DNA from: Scytalidium lignicola | Lineage: Eukaryota > Ascomycota > Leotiomycetes | NCBI GenBank assembly: GCA_002812745.2 | Contig: NCSJ02000021.1 | Span: forward strand, 62,001 to 126,000 | Length of the DNA: 64,000 bases | Reading direction: 5' to 3' | In this document: positions 33,501 to 46,000 of the stretch, piece after piece | How positions within the stretch are numbered: position 1 is the stretch's first letter | How the letters are laid out: the number at the start of each line of letters is the position of its first letter | Made by a program: the position numbers and the translations under genes | Notes under the pieces: generated by a model | What the model saw: the letters and a program-made list of their open reading frames with translations, nothing else | What the model was told of the DNA's origin: nothing | Databases searched by the model: none

Positions 33501-36500
33501 AAAATAAGAGCTTACGAGGTTGACACCATCACCTTTTAACAATTAAGACTTAAATCAGCCTGTTCAATGCTCAACGTTTTGAGACAACTCTTTTACTAAT
33601 CGAGTTATAACTGGTTTCAATATCCTTTCGCTTTAATTTAACTTAACAATTATAGAACTGAAACTTGATTACAAGTCTAAAGCAGTACAAATTATATTAT
33701 TATATTTATTATAACTTATATCAAAGAATGGCAGTCAGCTGAGCCGTAGCGCTAGAAGGAAGCACTGACTGCCCGCCCGTCCTCCTGATGTGGGGAAAGC
33801 TAGTGAAGTACGAATACGGACGTACTGTCCCCCGAATAGAGCGAAATTGATCTTTGTGGTGGCAACATATGTAAGATCTTAAACGGGTGTTTTCTTTTGT
33901 TGCCCAAATTCATGGGGATATTTGCCACTGACCATAAATGATATCGGTATTTCCAAGCAATCAGGCGGCACATGATTTGCCTGAAAACTCCAGGGCACAT
34001 GACTCCCAAGGTTTACATAACCAATATGTCTCGCTTACGTCACGAACGACGCGTGGGTAGGAGTTTGCACATCAAACGTCAGATACTCGAAGTCAACAAA
34101 CAGTATGGAAGTAGATATGAGTCAAGAATTCGCCTCCTTAGTTTCAAATACACCTCAATATTGATTTCTTAGAAGAAGCCAAGTCTTTATTCGTAAGCTT
34201 ATCCCACGCGTTCAAGTAGACGCGTAATCCGACAGAGCCTCACCTTCTCCAATGATTGAGTATGCAATTTCTATGAAGTATCATCCCCCATTGATTCGGA
34301 TTTTGTTCGGATTTATGGGAATACTGGTCTGAAGTCATGACACAGTTATTCAACCTCGGCATTAAAGTTGTTTGCTTGTAGGATCCTCAATTCGAGGCCC
34401 ATCAGTTGCTACACATCTACGATCATGCTTGTATGGACAGGAGTGGCACTTTGAATGTAGAGAAAGGTTGGTTATAAACAATACATACTCTCTGAAGATA
34501 GTCCACATTCGTATAACGAATATTCTTCTTATAGATATAGATGTCATATTTTCTCACATTTGAAAAAGGAGTTTGACAACGATCGAAGCAATATTCCCAT
34601 TTTCAATCCTAAGTCAGCAATCTATAGAGCTTAACCAAAGATTCTCCTTGATAATTCCCAGTCATTTGATTGTAGAAGTCTTTTAAGTGTGTCTGGAAGG
34701 GCTTGAACAAGGGCCGTTCCTTCCCCGACATATGCATATCAAATTCATCTGAGATATGCCCTTGGAAGTCAAAGCAGCCTTTTTCTTACTAATAAACAAG
34801 CCAAAACACTCATCTCGTCCTCGCTATCTCATTGTCTCCTTATAAATGGAATTCGGGTGCTGTGTCTGTGTGCACAGTATCATGAGAACTTGGATTGCAG
34901 GAAGGAACGATTCAGCTGGTGACCTTCTGTCCCCGGGGTTTTGTTGCCAAGAAATTGGAAGTTTATCTATTAGTTTAACTTTCCATACCACAACCAAGTC
35001 TAGAGTCCGGCCGGCGTGCTTGTGTGGTGTAGTGGTAATATGACGCGTTTCCTCAAGTGGGTGTCTTAAATAAAGCCCCGTGTCAGTGATACACCATGAG
35101 AAACGAGGGTTTCTCGCTCAGACTGTCAGCTGGTAACTGGCTAAAACGCGGTGCTCGACCAGACCACCAGTTTTCTATGGCATCTTTGTGGCGAGATGAC
35201 CGGATTTTTGCTATTTTTTTTTCTTTGCTTGCATTTCCTTTTCTTGATTCCCTTATATTTTTCCTTCTTCTCTTGTGGTGTGTCTGTATTTTTGTTCTCG
35301 TTTCTTGATGTTGTGTTCGCTTGCTAATTGAAGAAGGAACGCTTGGAAAGACTGAGTAAACAAAGCTGAAACAGCCCTTAGTTTCCACTGTATCCAAGTA
35401 GAGTGTTTACCTTCTGAGTCTGTAACTGTCTTGTTTGAGGTACTATAATTTCTCGAAGAAGAGCAAAGCTTCCGGAGAGGGTCGTAAATTAGAGATTGAC
35501 ATTAGCGTCTTTTGAGGTTACTGAAAAGGGTGGTCATAAAGCAGGTGATATATGGAGCCATCTAGAATCAAGAGTGCTTTCAGCACGAACATCACTGATC
35601 TGAATATCAAAGTCATACGAGCTAAGTAATCCGAACTAACCACACAAATTAGGCACAAGCCGGCTATTATACTAATACGCGCGGGGGACAAGGTCCTTCC
35701 CGTCTGCAATGCCTACGATTATTAACAGGGGTATTGATGGTTCCGCCAGGATATTCTTCTCGGAGCGTACAGAGGAATGAAACCATCAACTTACGTCCCG
35801 AACTGATTGACCATAACATATTGATAGTGTTCCAAGCAGTAAACCGGCATTCGTTGCAGAAATCCTATCAATTAGAACCCGAACATGTTTCTGGAGTCTA
35901 TGGAAAATATGCCGAACTCATTGGGTCACGTCAATACTAAGTCAACCTGCAACTTGCCTTGGTGCCTCTCCAATACTCTCACGGATCAATCGTCTTATCG
36001 TTCCGCCGAACACATATGCATATCTGATATTAGCCGTTCATAGCACCCCTTCACCCCAAGAGGGTGGATAGAGACTAAACCTGGACACATAGCTAGGCAT
36101 GACGGGCCGGAGAATTATATACAGGAGTGTGTCTTGACATCTGATACGCTGGAACATGCATAAACTGTAAACGCTGCTGAGCAGGTACAGAAGAGTGCCT
36201 CTTCTCCACAGTTTCCCCGGATTGGATTGCCGAGGCGAGGCCACTGAATCTTTAAACCCGCTTCGGCATTCAATCCATCAGCCGATTGGTGTCCACTGTA
36301 ACCCCACTCGGCATGATACGATAACGCATTTTAGTGCATCAATCCTGGCGTACCTGGAATCCATACTTGCTTTAATATATATGCATCGTTAACAGTGGAG
36401 CTGTCCATTTACCCACCATTTACCCAACATAGGCAAATGCAATATGCCGGGCTTTTTGAACAGGCATTATCCTATGCTAATAGTGTGTTTAATTAAAGTA

Positions 36501-36735
36501 TATTCATTCTCGTCTTGTCGCATTTGGCTAGACGCCGACTACTAGTGCTTTATTCAAGAACGCATTGCCTGACGTTACGATTGGATCACGGATATTCATA
36601 AGTTCACAAAATTTTAGATTTAATCATGATTTCTTAGAAGTATAAAGTCATGGCTCTTCTCTCTGTTACCTGCCTTTTTGCCAAGTGAGGATCTTCCCAG
36701 CATTTGCTCTCAGAATTTTCGAGGTCTTGCTCACC
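30589..36735. other. 6-kb gene-poor spacer
   Basis: I cannot support a gene here beyond possible 5' exons of the serine-rich gene and the xylanase promoter. Open frames up to 140 codons (32148-32570 +, 32649-32954 -, 33140-33493 +) overlap others and have no domain. A/T-rich patches lie at about 33500-33760 and 34000-34800. A tRNA-like A-box string occurs at about 35020 (see rejected items). No terminal repeats or transposase remnants were found by eye. Confidence 0.5.
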
Positions 36736-38100
36736 ATGCATCTGTCTACACTCCTTCCTGTCGCAGCTCTTTTGCCCTCTGCCTTTGGCCAACTCAATCA
36801 ACTTGCCAAGGCAAAGGGATTGACGTACTTCGGTACTGCCACTGACAATGGAGATCTCTCAGAGTGCGTACGACCTCTCTTTTCCGTCTCGGATTAGGGT
36901 TTTCTTTCCCAGTAATTCATTTACTAACCTTGGGAACCCAGCTCCACATATGTCTCGATCGGATCTAACATCGACCAATTTGGTCAGATCACACCAGCTA
37001 ATGGTCAGAAGTGGCAATATATTGAGCCATCGCAGAATTCCTTTAGTTATACTACAGGGGACCAAATCACATCTTATGCCCAGAAAAATGGACAACTACT
37101 AAGATGTCATAACCTAGTCTGGTACAATCAGCTGCCAAGTTGGGGTACGTTGTCCCTCCGCTTGCCTCGCTCTTCGGCAGAAAACTAATCCGAATCAGTT
37201 TCATCCGGCTCCTGGACCAATGCAACACTTATTGCAGCAATGAAGAATCATATCGCCAACGAGGTAACCCACTACAAAGGTCAATGCTACTGCTGGGACG
37301 TTGTGAATGAAGCCTTAAACGATGACGGTACCTACCGCTCAGATGTATTCTACAACATCATAGGACCGGAGTACATCCCGATTGCATTCGAGACAGCAGC
37401 TCAGTATGACCCAGATGTCAAGCTCTACTACAATGATTACAATATCGAATACTCCGGTGCCAAGTCGACGGCTGCACAGAGCATTGTCAGGAGCTTGAAG
37501 TCGCGAGGTATTAAGATTGATGGTATCGGTCTACAGGGACACTTCATCGTCGGCCAAACACCAAACCTAGCGTCACAAATATCTAACTTGGAATCATTTA
37601 CTGCCCTTGGTGTCGAAGTCGCCTACACAGAACTCGATATCAGGTTCTCATCTCTTCCGCCCTCCAGCAGCGGCCTCACCCAGCAATCAACAGACTACGT
37701 CAACACTGTTGGAGCATGCGTTCAGACCACCGATTGCGTCGGCATCACCCTGTGGGATTTCACCGACAAGTACTCCTGGATCCCATCTACCTTCAGCGGA
37801 CAAGGTGATGCTTGCCTCTGGTACGCCAACTACACGACTCACCCAGCGTACAGCGCAGTTGTTAGTTATCTTGGCGGCCCAGCGACCGTCACGTCTACGA
37901 CGCACACCAGTATTCCAACCACTTTGTCGACGACTTTGAGAACGTCGACAACGACTTCTGCTACTACTACTACGACTGCTCCTAGTGGAGGATCACAACG
38001 TTGGGGACAGTGCGGTGGAATGGGATGGACTGGTCCTACAACTTGCGTTTCACCTTGGACTTGCACATATTCTAATCCTTGGTACTCTCAATGCTTGTAG
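36736..38100 (+). CDS. secreted GH10 endo-beta-1,4-xylanase with C-terminal CBM1
   Basis: Three exons, 36736-36863, 36942-37144 and 37199-38100, give 410 aa. Residues 1-18 form a signal peptide ([18 protein letters not shown]). The GH10 barrel runs to about residue 335: [54 protein letters not shown] with the acid/base glutamate E148, [11 protein letters not shown], and [10 protein letters not shown] with the nucleophile E255. A Ser/Thr-rich linker (about 340-372) leads to a fungal cellulose-binding module, CBM1 ([13 protein letters not shown]...YSQCL), with its four cysteines. The enzyme cleaves xylan backbone outside the cell, and the CBM1 holds it on cellulose; the C-terminal position is one of two common arrangements. 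An in-frame upstream ATG (36685) would precede the signal peptide and is less likely. A candidate poly(A) signal (AATAAA) lies about 30 nt after the stop. Confidence 0.96.
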
Positions 38101-38469
38101 ATTGGGACAGATAGAAATATTGAGACGAATAAAAATAGCAATTGGAGAATAAGATGGATGAGAAAATATGTGAGACAAAAAGAATTGTATTGTACATATT
38201 TTGTAGAGGAAATGTATATGAGTTCACGCATCTAAAAGAAATCTATATTCTCATCTTGAGAATTTTGCTCTGGTCTATGCATCGTGTATGTATCGTACCT
38301 CTCCACCCAAAATCAAAGTTCCATCAAATGACTGCTAGCGGCGAATACCAAAAAAAAAAAAAAAAACACAGGCCTTGAAGCAAGGAACAAATCCTCAACG
38401 TGGCTTAGGCGCTGGGACTGGAACTGGCTCTGCAGCATTTCCAGAGAGGAGGAAAATGGCATTCTAAAT
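38101..38469. other. 3' flank of xylanase gene
   Basis: A 369-bp stretch with an AATAAA-like signal near 38128 and an A16-A18 run at about 38350-38367. No open frame is supported. Confidence 0.55.
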
Positions 38470-39206
38470 TTATATTCCGGTTCTCGTGGAATCCATGGCC
38501 TTTCCTCCGTTGAGATACAGATTGCGCATGTCATCAATGCGCGGATCGACCCGGATTTCAGGTACAGGTACAGGTACGGTTGCGCTTTGCGTACCCACAA
38601 ATTTAGGGCCAGGAGAACGGGCCCGTTCCGAACGCTGGGACATTCTTGCGTAACGAGCCGATGCCAGACACGTGGGTGGCTGCCCCGCCTGAATGCACGC
38701 ACCCATAGTTAGCGAGGGCAGTTCATATAAAAGCTGGGTTAAGGACTGGCGAAAACATACGAACAAGGTCAATTCTCAATGTGGCATAATTATCCCATGG
38801 TCGAAAATCATAGACTACTTATGGACGTTTATCTTGCGATCAAGGCCCCTTAATAGAGTCGCCGTCTCCTTGTTATCTCGAGTATTGACCGGTGGACGGA
38901 ACTGAAACTGTGGCCGAGACGTGTTGTCGTAGATGAAGCGATTCAGCGAGTAGGTTGGTCTCTCATTTCCGATATTAGAAGACGAGTGCTGTGGCAGTGA
39001 TTGATTTGCGGCTTTGTAACTATCATATCAGTTAGCTTATGGCCTCTATACATCTGATGCGCTGCCGTACTGGATGTTGTTAGGCAGTTATGATTTGAAT
39101 ATGGATGAAGAAAGAAGGATAGGGATAAATAAAATAAAATAAAGCAGTACTCTGTAAAGCAAATGGAACCATTCAAGGCCTCCGTGGAAGCTGGGGATTT
39201 GAACAT
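38470..39206 (-). CDS. candidate three-exon gene of unknown function
   Basis: Tentative minus-strand exons 39206-39151, 39019-38827 and 38745-38470 join in phase at both introns to give 174 aa. Each segment looks like real protein: the first begins MFKSPASTEALNGS, the second includes RPTYSLNRFIYDNTSRPQ and ATLLRGLDRKIN, and the third ends in a proline/valine-rich stretch and LYLNGGKAMDST. The first acceptor has a clear GCTAAC branch-like sequence and GATAG. Both donors (GTACTG, GTCCAT) are weak, and this lowers confidence. No signal peptide, membrane segment or domain is recognised. It converges on the xylanase gene. If the third exon is separate, a shorter frame beginning at the Met in LTMGACIQ would remain. 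Confidence 0.33.
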
Positions 39207-42200
39207 GCCGACGATGATGGAGGCTTTTGAGGTAAATGAAGATGATTACTAGCTGGAATTCCAAAATGGGAAATCATGCAGGAGAAGAGCTTCATTGATA
39301 GACAGAGGAGCATGAGAGGCTTTTGCTGAGATGCTACGTCTTTTCCTGATATACCAAACAAAATAGAGATGAGAAGACATCTTTATAGATATATCAGAGG
39401 GTCGTAGGTCACGCAATAAAATCAAATAGGTAATTGTAGTGTAACTAAATTGCTATATTATGGTGTTATGGTTTGAAAATTTGCGAACCGCTTTCTGAAA
39501 CCTTCGTACGTTGAGCTGTCGAACTATCGTGCGACCAGTGCTTTATGTGCTTTATGTGCAGAGATTTCATAAACCCCAGTAACTTAGCCATTTAGTTGCC
39601 TTAAATAGAGCGTTAAGCCACATTTAGAAGTATTACTGCAGGGCACGCGGTGAAATGTACGGCTTAGGGCTACGTGTAAGGCAACCAACAGAGATGCGGT
39701 TGAAATCAAAAAGCGAGATGACAGCTGCGCGCAGCCAAGTGTATTATTGGTAGCGCAAATCCGGTATTGGACAGATGACGCGATAACCGTTCATTGGCGA
39801 CCCAACTAAAAGGCACAGATGTGGCGTCTTAGGCTATCAACTCATGGGCTTGGATGCCGGGACCTGCGGGACCTGCTAGCTCGAAGATTTTCTTGGATCA
39901 ATATGATGTTTACGCTCCGGCCACCCCTGAGCTCTTATGTATCCAGCTCTAGTGGTATATGTTCAACTCTACATCGTTAATTCAGAATTGCCGGATGGAG
40001 CCCGCGTCTGGATCTATATGATCAGTCTGTATAGGCGGGAGCTATGCCTCTGCCTGGTTGCGTGAACCAGTTTGATTGCAGCTGTGCAGAGCCAATGGTG
40101 TCCAGGTACCGTAGAAAGGGGTTATCGAGAGACTGCGATATCTAATTATTGACTGTGCCTGGACTTGAAAGCCGGTGAGTGGTCAAATTTGCATTTCTGC
40201 ATTGATACCGAATCAACTACTGCAGGTTGCTCATGATGATGGTTTCACGACAGTTGTCTGTGAGGAAGAAAACTTTTTCTTTTGCCAGTCACAACTCCTG
40301 CGGCTGCGACGGTACGAGAAAACGTTGTCATTCAGCTTTGTAGGGGTCAAGTAAAAAGCGGGGTTAGTATGTACTATGGAACTCTTACCTGCCAGTACTA
40401 CCCAGTTGCAGCCTAAGGCGAGCGGGGAAGGTGAGGATGAGAAAGTTAGATGGGATAGATGGGATAGTCAGAGGCAGGAGAGACAGACCACCACCCACAA
40501 GAAACGCCCGGCAGGGAGCCCGTAAACTAGTTCTGCGCCCTTTGGGGCTCCATGCGCCCAAGCCTCAAGCCGCTTTTACCGCAGAATCTTGTTAGTCTGC
40601 TGCATGTCTGTCCCGGTCGAACTGATACTCTAGAGCAGATATTTCGATCATCAACCCCCAAACTAAGTTATATGTCGTTGAGTATTATGGTGGTGGATTA
40701 AACTGCAAAGCATCGGACGGCAAATTAATGACCTCGGACAAATCGCTCCGTGTGGTCAAGTTTGACTCGAAGACCCTTGTCCTGCGTATAAAAATTCTAC
40801 CTTGAGACGTCCGTCTCCGTTACCTGAGACCTATGAGACTCACAGACATTGATTCGAGATAATTTCCCTTAATGCAGTGACGTTAACTCAGAATCTCATA
40901 TCCTTTACATAACCAATCAGCCTCAAAATCTTATCCTTTGTTTGCTACGTATATTAGAAAAGTCGACTCGAGCATGCTAAACCAGTGGTTAGAAAGGCGC
41001 AACCAAGTCATTCCCCATCGCTATTTGGTAAGTGGATTGCTTCAGTCTAGCACTACTTTATTTTAGATGTCTAGTGCTCACATATACCATATTTATATCT
41101 CTTGTTCAGCTCTCGGGATAAACATAAAAGCTCCTCCTATTGGAAAGGACAGCGATTTCAGATTCGTTATTGACTGTGGACTTCTTCCTCTTCTTTTTTT
41201 TGAATTATGACTGAGCTTACATTTCCCCAACCTTGACAATTTGGATAACCTTGTGCAGAGCTCACCGCCTCTACCTATAAGTAAATATGCAATTAATTCT
41301 CAATTAGAATGGGCTAGTGCTAATTTCACAACATATAGATTCAACGGTTGAGCTGCTACACAATTTACCTAAATAAGAGATAAAGGTCTAGAATACTCAA
41401 AAGTGGATGGAGCTTAAATGATGGAAGCATGAACTTAAATTCAATGCAAAAGGACAAATACCCCTTCGAGAACTGTCGGTCATCATCTAAACAGAATCCC
41501 AACCATCATATTTAACATTCCAGAATTCTAAGGAACCACTTCAGCCATGGGTATAATTAACTTGGGCTGCGACAATTAGTAAAGGACGATGACGATAGCA
41601 ATGGCTAGCAACGATGATGTCAACGTGGCCTACAGTGATAGCGTACAGAGAAAAAGATATACAGGTTAGCGTGGCTACAATTTCTCTTCTTTTGTGGCAG
41701 CAGTTTCGATATTGTCCATACTAATTGTGAGAGTCTGAATAAGACATAATTTGATCAAGCCTGCAGCGTCGTGTGTGATTTTATCCTCTTCCATTCAATC
41801 CGATAAAATAGATTTGCATTTATCCTTACTTTTCTAAAAACATGATATAGACCACAAATTTTGTCATTTACCATATCTATAGCTCGCAGCCCTAAAATCC
41901 TGCCTTTTGACTCCATAATCATTGATTAAATTGATGTGTGAGGTATCTTTTCGGGAATTTGTCCTAGGGATCGTTAGTGGCTACATGTTAAGAAATAAAG
42001 TTTAAGCAGCATATATTGGGGTTGAACTTAAGGAAGTCATGAGCCAGTGTCTGTTAAGCTGGGCCACTTCAGCGTTATATTTTTAGGAAGAAATCTAAAT
42101 GGCATCTATTCGACTTGAAAGTGTTATGATGAGGTCTAGAAATTGAAGATCATTATTCACGTCAGGGGTCTTGGCAATTCTCCAATCTTACATCACATAC

Positions 42201-42660
42201 AAGTTCGGCTATGACGTCTTTGTTTCAACCTCTTTAGTAACATTTGGGCATGTAACAATAAGACAAGAGAATGCTCTTACTATAGGTCTAGAAGATATGC
42301 CTAGGCAGTAGTGGATTGACATATCTTGCTATTGTTTAAATATCTACTTTGGAAGGGTTGCATATGCGGTAAAGATGACGTCAAGGTTAGAATAATACTG
42401 GCACAAGTTAACAAAACCCCAAAGGAAATTCAACTGGGATAGTTGCAAAGATGACAGAATTGTGGATTTAGATGCCAGAAATTTCACATTTAGATGTCCT
42501 GACATTACCGCATCGTTGCTGCGTGTATCGACGGATTTTTCTTCTTAAGTCAACGCCTTCATTACAATGGATACTTTTTTTAACATCAACCTCCCATTGA
42601 GTGCTCTAGGTCTCAACATTTTCATCCCTACCAGATTAAACAATATTAAAAGGCTAGAAC
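39207..42660. other. ORF-free desert upstream of the dehydrogenase
   Basis: From about 39361 to 42783 no open frame of 60 codons or more exists in any of the six frames. The sequence is A/T-rich, with many TAA/TAG/TTA words and no visible repeat structure. Short exon-like bits exist (for example an ATG-started 18-codon frame at about 40974 followed by GTAAGT), but I cannot build a gene. The last about 200 bp should hold the dehydrogenase promoter. Confidence 0.6.
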
Positions 42661-43824
42661 ATGGACGCAGCAAAGAATACAGCCAAGAAAGCTACGGGCT
42701 CTGATGGCTCTGGTTCACAGTTCCAGAAAGGTGAGCATCGCGTCTCTCAATATACCTAAACACATTGAAGATACAATTTTCATCATGATTCTTCAACAAA
42801 ACTATCCTCAATGACCACGTTTATTGACTTTTTCAAGGACATCAGGTTCCCGTCACTAAACAACCACCTCCTGGCCACCAAGGAGCTATGCCGAAACAAC
42901 CAGTAAACGATCAATTGCCGAATGATGAGGGTGGCTACCAGCCTTACAAACCCGCCGGAAAATTGCAAGGAAAGAGAGCTTTGATCACTGGAGGTGACAG
43001 CGGTATTGGTCGTGCTATCTCTATTCTATATGCCCTTGAAGGAGCCTCCAGCACCATCGTACATTTGCCTGAAGAGGAGGAAGATGCACTTGAGACGAAG
43101 AGGTATGCAGAAGAGAGAGGAGGCAAGGTGGATCTCATTGCGGCAGATCTGAGGAGCGCAAAGGCATGCAAAGATGTCGTTGAGCAAGCTCTTAAGAATA
43201 TGGGAAGGATAAATATCCTGGTTTTGAACCATGGATTTCAGATGGAGCAAGCTACTATTGAGGATTTAACTGAGTGAGTTGGACTACCCTTTTCCTTCCG
43301 TATTTTTGAATGCTAGGACTGACAGGTACATCAGAGATCAATAGCTTAAAACATTTAATACTAATATCCATCCATTTTTCTACCTCTCAAAATATACCGT
43401 TCCACATATGAAAAGCGGCGATACAATCATCACCTGCGCTTCTGTTAACCACTACGTAGGACGTCCTGATCTACTCGATTACACGTCTACCAAGGGAGCT
43501 ATTGTAGCTTTTACAAGAGGCCTGTCGAACCAACTGGTAAGTAGGGGTATCAGGGTTAACGCCGTCTGTCCGGGTCCTAGTAAGTCTTCCTGTTCTGGTT
43601 CCTCTTGAGGTTTATATTTGGCATATTGACATGAAACAGTTTGGACGCCGCTCATTCCAAGTACGATGTCCGAGGATTCCCAAAAGCAGTTTACCTCCCC
43701 AATGGGTAGATCTGGTCAGCCATCAGAGGTTGCCACTTGCTTTGTATTTTTAGCAAGTGCAGATAGCAGTTTTATATCTGGGCAGAGTCTCCATCCAAAT
43801 GGAGGAACTATTGTTAATTCCTAA
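42661..43824 (+). pseudogene. short-chain dehydrogenase/reductase with in-frame TAG
   Basis: Four exons, 42661-42730, 42838-43273, 43335-43579 and 43640-43824, rebuild a complete short-chain dehydrogenase of about 311 codons. Features include an N-terminal extension rich in Pro/Gln (KQPPPGHQGAMPKQP) and the Rossmann motif ITGGDSGIGRA. The catalytic serine lies in TCASVNHYVG and the YxxxK pair in DYTSTKGA; the end is PNGGTIVNS. The extension and the DSGIG motif match the bacterial/fungal general-stress NAD(P)-dependent oxidoreductases (YhdF/YdaD-type). In exon 3 the codon at 43342-43344 is TAG, where the family has Trp (reading DQ-stop-LKTFNTNIHPFF). No acceptor restores phase without it. Everything else, including splice sites and later exons, is intact, so the break is recent, or an assembly error. 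As written, the product would stop before the active site. Confidence 0.75.
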
Positions 43825-46000
43825 TTAATAGGACCTGGGAGAGAGCAGAGGCTGGGATATTGAGATACAACGAATCTAAGAGGCAGGGAATATGACTAAA
43901 TAAAAGCTAATTGTAAATTTGGACCATACCATACGTTCTTATATGCAATTTTCACTATTTACGGAATGAATGCATATTGAAGTAAGAATCATAATTGTAG
44001 CGTGCATGATCACAAATTCAGACGACTTACCTACAGTCTACTTTAACATCAGAATAAACAAATCTAAATTTAAAAGTGCTTCTCCTTCGACCTTACGATA
44101 GCACTCAAAGTTGACATGTCCACCTTTCAAATATAAGCAGACTACGTTCCTTAACAAATACAGAGCCCGAACCTAGGCTCTCTAATGAAGAGCCTACTAG
44201 ATAAGAATACTAGTAGAGAGATAGTATTGATGCGCTTCCATCAAACGCAACAAAAATCTACATAGGACCTAATTAACATGGAATTGTTGATTAAATATTC
44301 AGAGCTGATGTTTGTTTACCAGAAGTATGATATGTGCAACGAAATTGAATACAGATGTGAGACACCGAGATAAACAATAGGTATACTTTGAATACATATT
44401 GAAATGACACTGATAAAATAGCTCAGTTGTCTAGGTGACTTGAAATCCAGATCTGGGGAATATTTAATATTAAGAGGGATAAACAAAGATAGCCCTAAAT
44501 TAGGAGAGAGTTATGATATGTATCTTGGACGAATCCTTTTAAGAAAGATTTTGAATGAACTTATACAGTTTACGGAAGTACAGCTTTAAAGTAGTAGAGC
44601 AATGTTCTCCGAATATTTGAATTGTTAGAGTTCATGGAACAGGTTAATTGACGGAAGGAGACCAACAACACCAAGCCGGGGAGATCTGTGAAGAGAGCAA
44701 AAAGAAATATTTGAATGGTGTCACGAATTTCGTACCACTGCATACATGAGATAGCAGCTATCTAAATGGAGCAGAGAAACCAAGTCGAGAGATAATAGTA
44801 TTACTAGTCTAAATCGAACTCTATATCTCAGACATACTTCGTATGTGTTAGATGGTTTGGATATTGAAAGACCAATATGGAGTGCTAGAATAAACAAAGA
44901 AACCTATCAACGCTGCCAAATATTTACCTGAGCTCCTAACAGCACATCATAGATATATAGGAATCATAGAAACGCTGGCATGCCTTCTGATGGTATCAAA
45001 ATAAGATAGGTGCTCGGAAGGGTACCTGTTTTGTGTGGACATACGCAGCAAAACCAACCTTCTCCCGCTCCCTCTTCTAACACCAGACTTGGATTGTTCT
45101 GAACGAACAACAATCTTCCCTCTCCTCTCTATGGAGTATGCAATGCAAACCTAGTATATCTCCCCCACGTATATTCCTCAATACATCTGATGAGAATGTT
45201 CTTTCCCTAAGGCAATGGCCATGCAAACCTCATCGGACTTCAAATGATAGTTGGGGACTAAAGAGTTGAATCGAACAGCTGCTAAACGAACAATACCACG
45301 CACTACTAACTATTATAGGGAGATAGAGGAAGGTGCTTGTGTTAAAGGTAGAGCTCTTGTGACAACTAGTCTCGGGGTCTCATATCCATATCGGATGCTA
45401 ATATTGATTGACCGAGTTGGATGTACTGTACTGAAGTTTGGAAAGTTGCATATAACTAGGTAATATGGAAATCAGCATCGGATCACAAGTGAGGGAATAT
45501 AGCTGTTGGCGAAGGAAGAACACTTCATCACCTTATTGTGCGTCTCATACAAAAGATTTTGAGATCTGGATTACACATGGATGAATAATAGAAGAGTACA
45601 GTAAACTTCATGGACTTGCTAGGCATATATGGTATTGTAAAAGAGCAATTCTTAGAAGTTATTGTTGTAGTATCTGACAAGTTCTAGAGTAAAAGATATG
45701 TCTTCATTGGATTGGTACTCGCAAGTACTTGAACAAGAAAATGTAGAGATAGTTGATTGGAGAATAGTTTTGAAAAGGAAAAAACACAACGTTTGACCTA
45801 CCATAGCGTTTCTTCACATTATGCAGCTTGCAGCAACGGGTTTGCAGAGTGCGTTATTTCTCGACAGCAACCCCCTCACTTCCTTCTCCGGTATCCCTCG
45901 GCGCGGAAAAAGGAAGCTCGAAACGATCACAAACAAACATCAAACGCGCATAATCCCGCTCACCCGTCCATAACGCCCTTATGCACGTCCTTCCATTCAC
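43825..46000. other. ORF-free desert downstream of the dehydrogenase
   Basis: From about 43610 to 45250 no frame reaches 60 codons in any phase; later small frames look random. The sequence is A/T-rich (about 43900-44700 especially). No repeats or RNA genes seen. Confidence 0.55.

Noticed and set aside
35017..35095. tRNA-like sequence with TGGTGTAGTGG A-box
   Set aside because: No convincing B-box, no paired acceptor stem or anticodon loop; at best a remnant.
40974..41210. ATG-started 18-codon frame followed by GTAAGT and a second short frame
   Set aside because: Plausible splice signals but a peptide of about 65 residues without coding character, in an ORF desert; chance cannot be excluded.
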